DNA of 64,000 bases from an uncultured Raoultella sp. (GTDB taxonomy: Bacteria > Pseudomonadota > Gammaproteobacteria > Enterobacterales > Enterobacteriaceae), in assembly GCA_900759445.1 (NCBI GenBank), contig CAAEVH010000037.1, positions 1-64,000 of the forward strand, in the 5' to 3' direction. The notes below the pieces were generated by a model. It was given only the letters and a program-made list of their open reading frames with translations. It searched no databases and was not told the origin of the DNA. Each line of letters opens with the position of its first letter. The stretch's first letter is position 1. A program made the translations under genes and the position numbers. Shown here one piece after another: positions 56,891 through 64,000 of this stretch.

Positions 56891-57402
56891 AAGCGTTTCT
56901 CCCTGGCTGCAGCGGCGGTAGCGGGGGCTTTTGCCAGCGTCGATCGCGCCGCCGCCAGCCGGCTCATCACCGTACCGATGGGGACCGATAGCGTGTCTGC
57001 CGCCTCTTGATAGGTAAAACCTTCAACATACACTAAAAACACCGCGTTGCGCTGGGCTTCCGGCAGGGCGCTGACCTGACGCATAAGTTGCTGATACTGG
57101 CGATGATCCTCATTCATTTCGCGATCGTCTGTGGCGAGCTGCGGGTCGTTTTCGACGAAGCCTTGCCCCCTTCGGACGTGACGCGCCCGCAGCTCGGAAA
57201 TCCAGATGGAGTGGAGAATAGTGAACAGCCACCGGTCGATACGGGTGCCCGGCGTAAACTGCGCGCTCCGTTCGAGCGCGCGAACACAGGTTGACTGAAC
57301 CAGCTCTTCGGCAATATCGCGATTGTGCGACAGAATTAGCCCGTAGCGCCAAAGACGGGCCAGATGTGCGGCAAGCTGTGAGCGAACGTCGCTGGTAGTA
57401 AT
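56887..57402 (-). CDS. ECF sigma factor with probable ATT start codon
   Basis: 171 residues if translated from ATT at 57402, preceded by GAGGG with seven-base spacing. The frame is open upstream to 57502 but contains no ATG, GTG or TTG before an internal ATG at 57117, which would remove all of region 2. From the ATT the protein has region 2 (LSHNRDIAEELVQSTCVRALERSAQF, then DRWLFTILHSIWISELR) and region 4 (LPEAQRNAVFLVYVEGFTYQEAADTLSVPIGTVMSRLAAARSTL). So the short version cannot be the sigma factor. Confidence 0.75.
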   Translation of the reverse strand: MTTSDVRSQLAAHLARLWRYGLILSHNRDIAEELVQSTCVRALERSAQFTPGTRIDRWLFTILHSIWISELRARHVRRGQGFVENDPQLATDDREMNEDHRQYQQLMRQVSALPEAQRNAVFLVYVEGFTYQEAADTLSVPIGTVMSRLAAARSTLAKAPATAAAAREKRL

Positions 57403-57424
57403 TTTTTTACCCTCGCGATGAGCT

Positions 57425-57976
57425 TCAGGATTCCGGATGTCCGTTAATGGCGGCCTGCAAATCGCGATACTCCTCGCAGCTTTGACCGCAAATCCCGGAA
57501 ATCACTTTGAGCTGTTCCTGCGCCAAATCCCGGCGGCCTTTTACCATCCACGCTTCGCCAAGATACTCACGCGCTTTGGCGTAGTTGGGCTCAAGCGCCA
57601 GCGCGCGCTGATAATAGCCAATCCCTTCATCCGTACGTCCGAGCTTACGGGTGGCATAGCCGCGATAGTTCCAGGCTTCGGCAGTATTACCGTTTTTCAG
57701 CGAATCCAGCAGGTTCAGTGCCGCCTGATATTCCCCTTTTTTCGCCAGATGATAGGCGTAGTTGGTTTTATCCTGGTCGCTAAGACTGCTGGTTTTATCC
57801 GGGACGCACCGTTTGCTGACGCTGTCATACACCTGTCCGCTGGGGCAGTCCGGCGTTTTGCTCTGGGTGCTGTTATCGCCCATGGCGAATGACGGCGATG
57901 CATATAACAAACATAGCAGTGCCGGAACCATTAAGCGGCGTGAAGCCGGCACAATCGATGAGATAAGAGTGTTCAT
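57425..57976 (-). CDS. exported TPR-repeat protein
   Basis: 183 residues with signal peptide (cleavage near SPSFA, residue 31). Then a cysteine-containing segment CPSGQVYDSVSKRCVPD and three TPR-like repeats (YAYHLAKKGEYQAALNLLD; WNYRGYATRKLGRTDEGIGYYQRAL; AREYLGEAWMVKGRRDLAQEQL). Its stop is 22 bases before the ATT start of the sigma gene, so it probably belongs to that operon. May sense or signal in the periplasm. Confidence 0.7.
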   Translation of the reverse strand: MNTLISSIVPASRRLMVPALLCLLYASPSFAMGDNSTQSKTPDCPSGQVYDSVSKRCVPDKTSSLSDQDKTNYAYHLAKKGEYQAALNLLDSLKNGNTAEAWNYRGYATRKLGRTDEGIGYYQRALALEPNYAKAREYLGEAWMVKGRRDLAQEQLKVISGICGQSCEEYRDLQAAINGHPES

Positions 57977-58266
57977 TTTTCGTCTCCAGGGGCAACGATG
58001 CGGGTAACCCGGCGGTATCCCTTTCGCGGGGAAGCGTGCCGGAAGGCCGTTGTGTTGTTACAGAGAGTAAACGCATCAGCGCAGATATTTATTCGCCAGA
58101 AAACGCTATTTTTTGCACGCGCAAGAGAAGCGGCTGCGGTAGCGATCAATTGAGGGGCGCAGCGGAGGAAAAAAGCAGAAGAGAAAGTCGCGAAAGAGCA
58201 CGGCGCTAAGAAAAAGAGGGGGAAAAGAGAGGAAAAAGGGGGAGACGCGCTCCCCCTCGCGAAGAT
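57977..58266. other. Intergenic region between ybhC and the TPR gene
   Basis: 290 bp containing the promoter of the leftward TPR-sigma operon on the left part and the ybhC terminator at the right end. I see no supported small gene. Confidence 0.5.
58236..58257 (-). terminator. Terminator after ybhC
   Basis: On the minus strand GGGGGAG / CTCCCCC with a five-base loop followed by TTTTT. Confidence 0.8.
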
Positions 58267-59550
58267 TTACTGCTTCGGCTCTGCGACAACCACGCTGCCC
58301 ACGCCGCGGTTATTGTATTCCCACATGCGGTTGAAGCTGCTGTCGTTGAGATTACGCTGCGGCACGCCTTTCGCATCCGCGGCGCCGGTGTTGCCGCTGA
58401 ACGCGCGGTTGGAAATTGCCGCGTCGGCCCACGGTTTCGCCACGTTGAAGCCTTCATTGATGGCGCTGTCGCGGATCACCACCTGGCCACTGGTGGCGCT
58501 GTCGACATCAAGAGAGCGTCCCAGTTGCGCCACGCCGTCGCCGGAGGCGGTAAAGCGGCTGTTCACGGCCAGGAAGCCGTAGGTGACGCTTTTCAGCGTT
58601 GCCGGTGCAAAGACGTAGGCTTCTTTCTGGGTGCGTGAATTTACGACGCGGAAATCGGTGTTATCAAACACCACGGCACCGCGGCCGGAAACGATATCAA
58701 CATCGCCTTCAATGTAGCTGTTGCTCACCAGAGTACGGGTCTGGCGATCGTTTTGCAGACGGTTCTGCACGCCGCTGTTGGTGACGAAGAAGGTGTTCTG
58801 GCGACCCAGAATGTTGACGTTGTTAATCTGGACCTGGTCGCCATCGCTGCGCAGCGCAACGGCCTGGTGAGTCCCGGCATCCACGCTGTCGCCGAGGTTG
58901 TTGGCGATGGTCAGGTTTTGCAGCTGCAGGCCATTGTTCTGCGACCAGAATACCGCTGAACACATCACGCCGACGGTGGCGGCGCGTTTGCTCTGGCAGC
59001 TGTCAAACATATACCACGCCGGTTTACCTGGCATATATTTGCCGGCCGGGTTGACCAGGTGGCGCCAGGTGTTCACGTCCATCTCCGAGTCAATGGCCTG
59101 GCTGATTTTCACATCCAGAGGCTTCTCGCCGGTACCGTACAGCGTCAGCGCACCGGGTGCCGCAGGGACATAAACGGTACCCGTATATTCACCCGGCATA
59201 ATCGCAATAAACTGACGACGATCGGAGTGGCGGGCGATAGCCGCATCAACCGCAGCCTGAATGGTGGTATGGGTCACGCCCTGGGCGCCCGCCGGGCCGA
59301 CGACGAAGTCAGGCTGAGACGGTATGCTGATGGCCGCCGGGGTCCACGCCGCGGCGTTTGGATCCAGGGACTGGAAATAGCTTGCCGGAGTGAAGTTTTT
59401 CGCTTCATCAGCGGTTAACACAGGGCGAGAGGCGGTGCCCGGCGCAGTCTGCGTCGAGGGCTGTTGATCGGCAGGGGTTGAGCTACAGGCGGATAACGTC
59501 ACGCCAAAAGCCAGTGCCAGCGTCAGGCGGGAAACTGAGAATGTGTTCAT
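58267..59550 (-). CDS. ybhC: outer-membrane lipoprotein, pectinesterase-fold YbhC
   Basis: 427 residues from MNTFSVSRLTL (GGAG before start), the E. coli length. Lipobox LSACSS near residues 26-31 gives a lipid-anchored protein. Right-handed beta-helix pattern of pectin methylesterases, with QNTFFVTNSGVQNR and VDIVSGRGAVVFDNTDF containing the active-site-like Asp pair region. E. coli YbhC has lost pectinesterase activity toward pectin; its substrate is unclear. Confidence 0.93.
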   Translation of the reverse strand: MNTFSVSRLTLALAFGVTLSACSSTPADQQPSTQTAPGTASRPVLTADEAKNFTPASYFQSLDPNAAAWTPAAISIPSQPDFVVGPAGAQGVTHTTIQAAVDAAIARHSDRRQFIAIMPGEYTGTVYVPAAPGALTLYGTGEKPLDVKISQAIDSEMDVNTWRHLVNPAGKYMPGKPAWYMFDSCQSKRAATVGVMCSAVFWSQNNGLQLQNLTIANNLGDSVDAGTHQAVALRSDGDQVQINNVNILGRQNTFFVTNSGVQNRLQNDRQTRTLVSNSYIEGDVDIVSGRGAVVFDNTDFRVVNSRTQKEAYVFAPATLKSVTYGFLAVNSRFTASGDGVAQLGRSLDVDSATSGQVVIRDSAINEGFNVAKPWADAAISNRAFSGNTGAADAKGVPQRNLNDSSFNRMWEYNNRGVGSVVVAEPKQ

Positions 59551-59917
59551 GTTGCTCCGGGCAAGAATCAATTAACAAGACCTGTCATTCTTCAGGCTGC
59601 CTCTCTGTTGGCGTATTTGTTGATTTCCGCCGCAAAGCAACCCGAATGATTTGGGCAGGGCATTATACAAAAAACATGCAAGCGGCGTCAGGCCGGCAAG
59701 GTATGAATTACGCGTATAACGTCCTTTAAAACCTGCTTTTTATACTAAGTTGAGCGAAACGGGAAGACGCTGCGTGAAAAAGTTCGCCTGAACAGGTCAG
59801 ATGGCCGCAGCGTCGCTCGCGTCCGGTCACAAAAAAATAACAATTACCTCTGCTTTTATTGACATTCCGCGTGGAATGAAAATAAATGTCTATACAACCC
59901 ATGACAAGTTGACTGGT
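59551..59917. other. ybhC-hutI divergent control region
   Basis: 367 bp between divergent genes. The right end holds a HutC-like operator at 59887-59897. Remaining sequence shows no gene; a longer hutI reading frame starting at 59801 is judged non-coding before 59918. Confidence 0.55.
59887..59897 (-). promoter_or_regulatory. HutC-like operator before hutI
   Basis: TGTCTATACAA, the reverse complement of the TTGTATAGACA motif found before hutU. Only 20 bp from the hutI start. Repression by HutC, relieved by urocanate, is expected. Confidence 0.7.
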
Positions 59918-61135
59918 ATGACTGAAGCCACCTCCGATCGCGTTATCTGGCGAAATGCCCGCCTCGCCACTCTGAACCCTGATGATTCGCAACCTTATGG
60001 CCTGCGGGAGGGTCATGCGCTGCTGGTGCGCAATGGCCGGATTGAAGCCATTGTGCCTGAAAACGATGCCCCTGCCGGGCGGAGCATTGACCTTGGCGGC
60101 AGGCTGCTGACGCCGGGACTGATTGATTGCCACACCCATCTGGTCTTCGGCGGCAGCCGGGCGCAGGAGTGGGAGCAGCGTCTGAACGGCGTCTCCTACC
60201 AGACGATCAGCGCCAACGGCGGCGGCATTAACTCCACTGTGCGCGCCACCCGTGAAAGCAGCGAAGCGCAGCTGTTAGCGCTGGCCCAGCAGCGACTGGA
60301 CCGTCTGCTTCGCGAGGGAGTGACTACGCTGGAAATTAAATCCGGCTACGGGCTGGATCTGGAAAACGAACGCAAAATGCTGCGCGTGGCGCGCCAGCTT
60401 GCGCAGAACAATGCGGTCGAGCTGTCGCCGACGCTGCTCTCGGCTCACGCCACGCCGCCGGAATATAAAGACCGCCCGGATGCCTATATTACGCTGGTGT
60501 GTGAAACCCTGCTGCCGACGCTGTGGGAAGAGGGGCTGTTTGAAAGCGTCGATGTTTTCTGCGAAAACGTCGGCTTCAGCCCGCAGCAGACTGAACGCGT
60601 ATTCCAGGCCGCGCAGGCACGCGGTATTCCGGTCAGAGGGCACGTTGAACAGCTCTCTTCGCTGGGAGGCGCGCAGCTGGTGAGCCGTTATCAGGGGCTC
60701 TCGGCCGATCATATCGAATATTTAACGGAAGAGGGGGTTGCGGCGATGAGCCGCAGCGCGACGGTGGCGGTGCTGCTGCCCGGCGCGTTCTATTTCCTCA
60801 ATGAAACCCGCAAACCGCCGGTCGGGCTGCTGCGTCAGTATCAGGTGCCGATGGCGGTGGCGACGGATTACAATCCGGGCACCAGCCCCTTTGCCAGCCT
60901 GCATCTGGCGATGAACATGGCCTGCGTCAAGTTTGGCTTGACCCCGGAGGAGGCGTGGGCGGGCGTGACGCGTCATGCCGCGCAGGCGCTGGGACGCCAG
61001 AATAGCCACGGCCAGCTGGCGGCGGGGTTTGTTGCCGATTTTGCTATCTGGGATGCTGAACATCCGGTTGAAATGGTCTATGAACCGGGGCGTAGTCCGC
61101 TCTGGCATCGCGTGGTGCGAGGAGAAATGCAATGA
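59918..61135 (+). CDS. hutI: imidazolonepropionase HutI
   Basis: Opens imidazolone-propionate to formiminoglutamate, third step of histidine breakdown. The start at [14 protein letters not shown] gives 405 residues, the Klebsiella length; the ribosome site is weak, and upstream ATGs would put the HutC operator inside the gene. Amidohydrolase metal motif [12 protein letters not shown] near 75 and SAHATPPEY near 180 support activity. First of hutIGC. Confidence 0.95.
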   Translation: MTEATSDRVIWRNARLATLNPDDSQPYGLREGHALLVRNGRIEAIVPENDAPAGRSIDLGGRLLTPGLIDCHTHLVFGGSRAQEWEQRLNGVSYQTISANGGGINSTVRATRESSEAQLLALAQQRLDRLLREGVTTLEIKSGYGLDLENERKMLRVARQLAQNNAVELSPTLLSAHATPPEYKDRPDAYITLVCETLLPTLWEEGLFESVDVFCENVGFSPQQTERVFQAAQARGIPVRGHVEQLSSLGGAQLVSRYQGLSADHIEYLTEEGVAAMSRSATVAVLLPGAFYFLNETRKPPVGLLRQYQVPMAVATDYNPGTSPFASLHLAMNMACVKFGLTPEEAWAGVTRHAAQALGRQNSHGQLAAGFVADFAIWDAEHPVEMVYEPGRSPLWHRVVRGEMQ

Positions 61136-62088
61136 CATTGTGGCAACCGACCCCCGCCGACATCTGGCAAGGGCGTGACGACAGCGCGGAAGCCGCCAAT
61201 GCGCTGCGCCTGTTTCAGACTATCGTGCGGGCCGAACGCTTTGCGCCACAGGCGCTGCCGGGGGATATTGCCCTGCTGGGGTTCGCCTGCGATGAAGGCG
61301 TTCGCCGCAACCGCGGACGCACCGGGGCCGAAAAGGGGCCGGAAACCCTGCGTCGGGCGCTGGCGAACATGGCCAGCCACAGCGGTCACGAGCGCTGTGT
61401 CGATATGGGCACCATCAGCGTCGCCGGTGAAGGGCTGGAGGCAGCCCAGCAGGCGCTGCGCGAAGCGGTGGCAGCCTGCCAGCGCGCAGGCAAACGCACG
61501 CTGGTTCTCGGCGGCGGGCATGAGACGGCATTCGGTCATGGCGCGGGTGTGCTCGATGCTTTCCCCGGTGAAAAGGTCGGGATCATTAACCTCGATGCGC
61601 ACCTGGATTTGCGGATAGCTGACCAGGCCAGCTCCGGTACGCCGTTCCGCCAGCTGGCGCTGGAGTGCGACGCGCAGCAGCGCGGCTTTCACTATACCTG
61701 TATCGGCGCCAGCCGTGCGGCGAACACCCTGGCGCTGTGGGATGAGGCCGCGCGTCGTCAGGTGCGGGTTATCGAAGATCTGGAAGTGCTGGACGCCTTT
61801 GAATTACGCGTTGCGCCGGAAATCGCGCGTCATATTGCCCTCTATGACAGGCTCTATTTGACCATCGACCTGGATGTGCTGCCGGCGCGCGAAATGCCGG
61901 CGGTCTCGGCGCCTGCCGCGCTGGGCATTACGCTGGCGACCCTGTTGCGCATCGTTGAACCATTATGCCGCAGCGGAAAACTGCAGGCGGTGGATCTGGT
62001 GGAGTTTAATCCGCGGTTTGACATTGACAGTCAGGGGGCCCGTGCGGCGGCCCGACTGGCATGGCAAATCGCCCATTGGTGGCGCTGA
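61132..62088 (+). CDS. hutG: formimidoylglutamase HutG
   Basis: Hydrolyses N-formimino-glutamate to glutamate and formamide. 318 residues of the arginase/ureohydrolase fold with manganese motifs [11 protein letters not shown] near 127, NLDAHLDLR near 154 and [10 protein letters not shown] near 245. The ATG overlaps the hutI stop as ATGA. Confidence 0.96.
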   Translation: MTLWQPTPADIWQGRDDSAEAANALRLFQTIVRAERFAPQALPGDIALLGFACDEGVRRNRGRTGAEKGPETLRRALANMASHSGHERCVDMGTISVAGEGLEAAQQALREAVAACQRAGKRTLVLGGGHETAFGHGAGVLDAFPGEKVGIINLDAHLDLRIADQASSGTPFRQLALECDAQQRGFHYTCIGASRAANTLALWDEAARRQVRVIEDLEVLDAFELRVAPEIARHIALYDRLYLTIDLDVLPAREMPAVSAPAALGITLATLLRIVEPLCRSGKLQAVDLVEFNPRFDIDSQGARAAARLAWQIAHWWR

Positions 62089-62144
62089 CGATTCAGTATA
62101 TTCTGACCGTTTCGCCGCCCATTGCGTATAAGGAAAGACAGGCT

Positions 62145-62870
62145 ATGTTTTCACAGCAACCTCGAACCGCGCCTGCCCCGTTTTATGAAAAGGTGAAGCA
62201 GGCGATCAGCGAAAAGATTCAGCGCGGCGTCTGGCGTCCCCACGACCGCATTCCTTCCGAGGCGGAACTGGTAGCCCAGTTTGGTTTCAGTCGCATGACC
62301 ATCAATCGGGCACTGCGTGAACTCACGGATGAAGGTTTACTGGTACGTTTGCAGGGCGTCGGTACCTTTGTGGCGGAGCCGAAAGGGCAGTCGGCGCTGT
62401 TCGAAGTGCGTAGCATCGCCGACGAGATTATCTCCCGTCGCCATCAGCACCGCTGCGAGGTGCTGCTGCTGGAAGAGACCGAAGCCGATCTTATTCAGTC
62501 GGCGGCGCTGAATGTCGCTGAAGGGACGCGGATTTTTCACTCTCTGATGGTGCATTTTGAAAACGACATTCCGGTACAGATCGAAGACCGCTGCGTCAAT
62601 GCGGCGGTGGTGCCGGCGTATTTAGATCAGGACTATACCGTCACCACGCCGCATGATTATCTGTCGCTGATTGCGCCGTTAACCGAAGGCGAGCATATCG
62701 TCGAAGCGGTACAGGCCAGCGCCAAAGAGTGCGAGCTGCTGCATATCCATGCCCACGATCCTTGCCTGCTGATCCGGCGCCGTACCTGGTCTACCACGCA
62801 TATTGTTTCCCACGCCCGTCTTCTGTTCCCGGGTAGCCGCTACCGGCTGCAGGGCCACTTCACTTCCTGA
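62145..62870 (+). CDS. hutC: histidine utilisation repressor HutC (GntR family)
   Basis: 241 residues from MFSQQPRTAPAPFYEK, with AAGGAA upstream. N-terminal winged helix (IPSEAELVAQFGFSRMTINRALRELTDEGLLVRLQGVGTFVAE) and C-terminal UTRA ligand domain that binds urocanate. It represses both hut operons through the TTGTATAGACA-type sites, and so is autoregulated within hutIGC. Confidence 0.95.
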   Translation: MFSQQPRTAPAPFYEKVKQAISEKIQRGVWRPHDRIPSEAELVAQFGFSRMTINRALRELTDEGLLVRLQGVGTFVAEPKGQSALFEVRSIADEIISRRHQHRCEVLLLEETEADLIQSAALNVAEGTRIFHSLMVHFENDIPVQIEDRCVNAAVVPAYLDQDYTVTTPHDYLSLIAPLTEGEHIVEAVQASAKECELLHIHAHDPCLLIRRRTWSTTHIVSHARLLFPGSRYRLQGHFTS

Positions 62871-62910
62871 CGATCGCTTGCGTCGGCAAAAGCGTGATTG
62901 CTGACGCAAT

Positions 62911-62925
62911 ATAACAAAATTGTAT
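62911..62925 (+). promoter_or_regulatory. NAC binding site of hutU
   Basis: ATAACAAAATTGTAT fits the NAC consensus ATAA-N5-TNGTAT exactly. NAC activates hutUH in Klebsiella under nitrogen limitation from this position upstream of the promoter. Confidence 0.85.
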
Positions 62926-62955
62926 CATTTCTGTTAAATCCTGGCTTGCGTAGAG

Positions 62956-62966
62956 TTGTATAGACA
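62956..62966 (+). promoter_or_regulatory. HutC-like operator before hutU
   Basis: TTGTATAGACA followed by AGTATATGTA; the eleven-base core recurs, inverted, before hutI. About 48 bp upstream of the hutU start. Confidence 0.7.
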
Positions 62967-63013
62967 AGTATATGTATCTACGTAAACAACGTTAATTGTC
63001 AGGAGAAACCCCG

Positions 63014-64000
63014 ATGTCGCAAAGCAAATATCGCCAGCAAGACGTACGTGCACCGCGAGGCACGACGTTGAATGCCAAGAGCTGGTTGACCGAAGCCCCG
63101 CTGCGTATGTTAATGAATAACCTCGATCCCGATGTTGCCGAGAACCCACATGAGCTGGTGGTCTACGGCGGGATTGGACGCGCGGCGCGTAACTGGGAAT
63201 GCTATGACGCTATCGTGAAGGCGCTGAAAAACCTGGAAAGCGACGAGACGCTGCTGGTGCAGTCCGGTAAACCGGTCGGCGTATTTAAAACCCACGAAAA
63301 TTCACCGCGCGTACTGATTGCCAACTCCAACCTGGTCCCGCACTGGGCGACCTGGGAACATTTCAACGAGCTGGACGCAAAAGGTCTGGCGATGTACGGC
63401 CAGATGACCGCGGGCAGCTGGATCTATATCGGTAGCCAGGGCATCGTGCAGGGGACCTACGAAACGTTCGTCGAAGCCGGACGTCAGCACTATCAGGGCA
63501 GCCTGAAGGGGCGCTGGGTGTTAACCGCCGGTCTGGGCGGTATGGGCGGCGCACAGCCGCTGGCGGCGACGCTGGCAGGTGCCTGCTCGCTGAACATCGA
63601 ATGTCAGCAGAGCCGGATCGATTTTCGTCTGCGTACCCGCTACGTTGACGAGCAGGCCACCTCGCTGGACGACGCGCTGGCGCGGATCAAGAAATACACT
63701 GCGGAAGGCCGGGCTATCTCTATCGCTCTGTGCGGCAATGCCGCCGATATCGTGCCGGAGATGGTGAAACGCGGCGTGCGCCCGGATATGGTCACCGACC
63801 AGACCAGCGCCCACGATCCGCTGCATGGCTATCTGCCGAAAGGCTGGACCTGGGAAGAGTACCAGGCGAAAGCCGAATCTGACCCGCAGGGGACGATTCT
63901 GGCGGCCAAGCGTTCGATGGCCGACCATGTTCAGGCGATGCTGGCCTTCAACGAAATGGGCGTACCGACCTTCGACTACGGCAACAATATCCGCCAGATG
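63014..64000 (+). CDS. hutU: urocanate hydratase HutU, 3' end beyond window
   Basis: Converts urocanate to imidazolonepropionate, second step of histidine degradation, using tightly bound NAD+. 329 residues are visible of about 560. It begins [16 protein letters not shown] after AGGAG. Conserved segments [12 protein letters not shown] near 51, [10 protein letters not shown] near 85, [22 protein letters not shown] near 128 and [19 protein letters not shown] near 173 are clear. Normally followed by hutH. Confidence 0.97.
   Translation, partial: MSQSKYRQQDVRAPRGTTLNAKSWLTEAPLRMLMNNLDPDVAENPHELVVYGGIGRAARNWECYDAIVKALKNLESDETLLVQSGKPVGVFKTHENSPRVLIANSNLVPHWATWEHFNELDAKGLAMYGQMTAGSWIYIGSQGIVQGTYETFVEAGRQHYQGSLKGRWVLTAGLGGMGGAQPLAATLAGACSLNIECQQSRIDFRLRTRYVDEQATSLDDALARIKKYTAEGRAISIALCGNAADIVPEMVKRGVRPDMVTDQTSAHDPLHGYLPKGWTWEEYQAKAESDPQGTILAAKRSMADHVQAMLAFNEMGVPTFDYGNNIRQM

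Noticed and set aside
56887..57117. 76-residue sigma-factor gene starting at ATG 57117
   Set aside because: It would contain only region 4; coding similarity to sigma region 2 continues upstream in the same frame to the ATT at 57402.
57110..57352. Leftward frame of 80 codons opposite in phase to the sigma factor
   Set aside because: Overlaps the true sigma frame and is arginine-rich without homology.

Overview
The window is a chromosomal segment of a Klebsiella-like enterobacterium carrying a complete-looking prophage of about 35.3 kb. The host backbone follows the enterobacterial order tRNA-Lys, nadA, pnuC, zitB, aroG, gpmA, galMKTE, modF, modE, acrZ, modABC, ybhA, pgl, ybhC. A hut (histidine utilisation) cluster then follows ybhC, with a perfect NAC half-site layout upstream of hutU. 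That cluster and site point to Klebsiella or a close relative rather than E. coli. Host DNA is GC-rich; the block at 16.08-51.38 kb is clearly AT-richer. Several host control sites are readable: a NadR box before nadA, a perfect TyrR box before aroG, a Fur-like box before gpmA, both gal operators, the ModE operator before modA, and two copies of a HutC-like motif.

The prophage splits the HAD phosphatase gene ybhA. A 5-bp CAAAT is shared by both junctions, and a large serine recombinase begins about 40 bp inside the left end. From left to right it carries: the integrase; small genes and an HNH/AP2 protein; a repeat-rich non-coding stretch; an HNH nuclease; a leftward accessory block (membrane protein, HEPN-motif protein, unknown); a rightward EAL-domain gene; a translationally coupled leftward trio (dual OB-fold, DUF488, DUF4326); then a rightward lambda-like late operon. 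The late operon has small and large terminase, gpW-like joiner, portal, a protease-scaffold-capsid polyprotein, FII- and U-like proteins, a tail-tube/fibre fusion, a 940-residue toroid protein, the canonical tail tube, G/GT with a lambda-type -1 slippery site, tape measure, M-, L- and K-like proteins and a J-like tip protein. Lysis genes and small membrane genes follow. At the right end lies a complete, diverged, AT-rich phage copy of ybhA, so the lysogen loses one YbhA and gains another. I see no recognisable repressor and no replication gene.

Right of the prophage, pgl is followed by a leftward redox and sigma-factor island not found at this place in E. coli K-12. It holds an NrsF-like membrane anti-sigma factor with its ECF sigma factor, a short DsbD-like protein, an exported peroxiredoxin, a second ECF sigma/anti-sigma pair whose sigma gene appears to start at ATT, and an exported TPR protein. 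Then come ybhC, hutI-hutG-hutC rightward, and hutU, which runs off the window end.

Host gene calls rest on close recall of E. coli and Klebsiella family sequences and lengths. Phage calls rest on synteny with lambda plus motifs. Accessory phage genes are the least certain and the most interesting.
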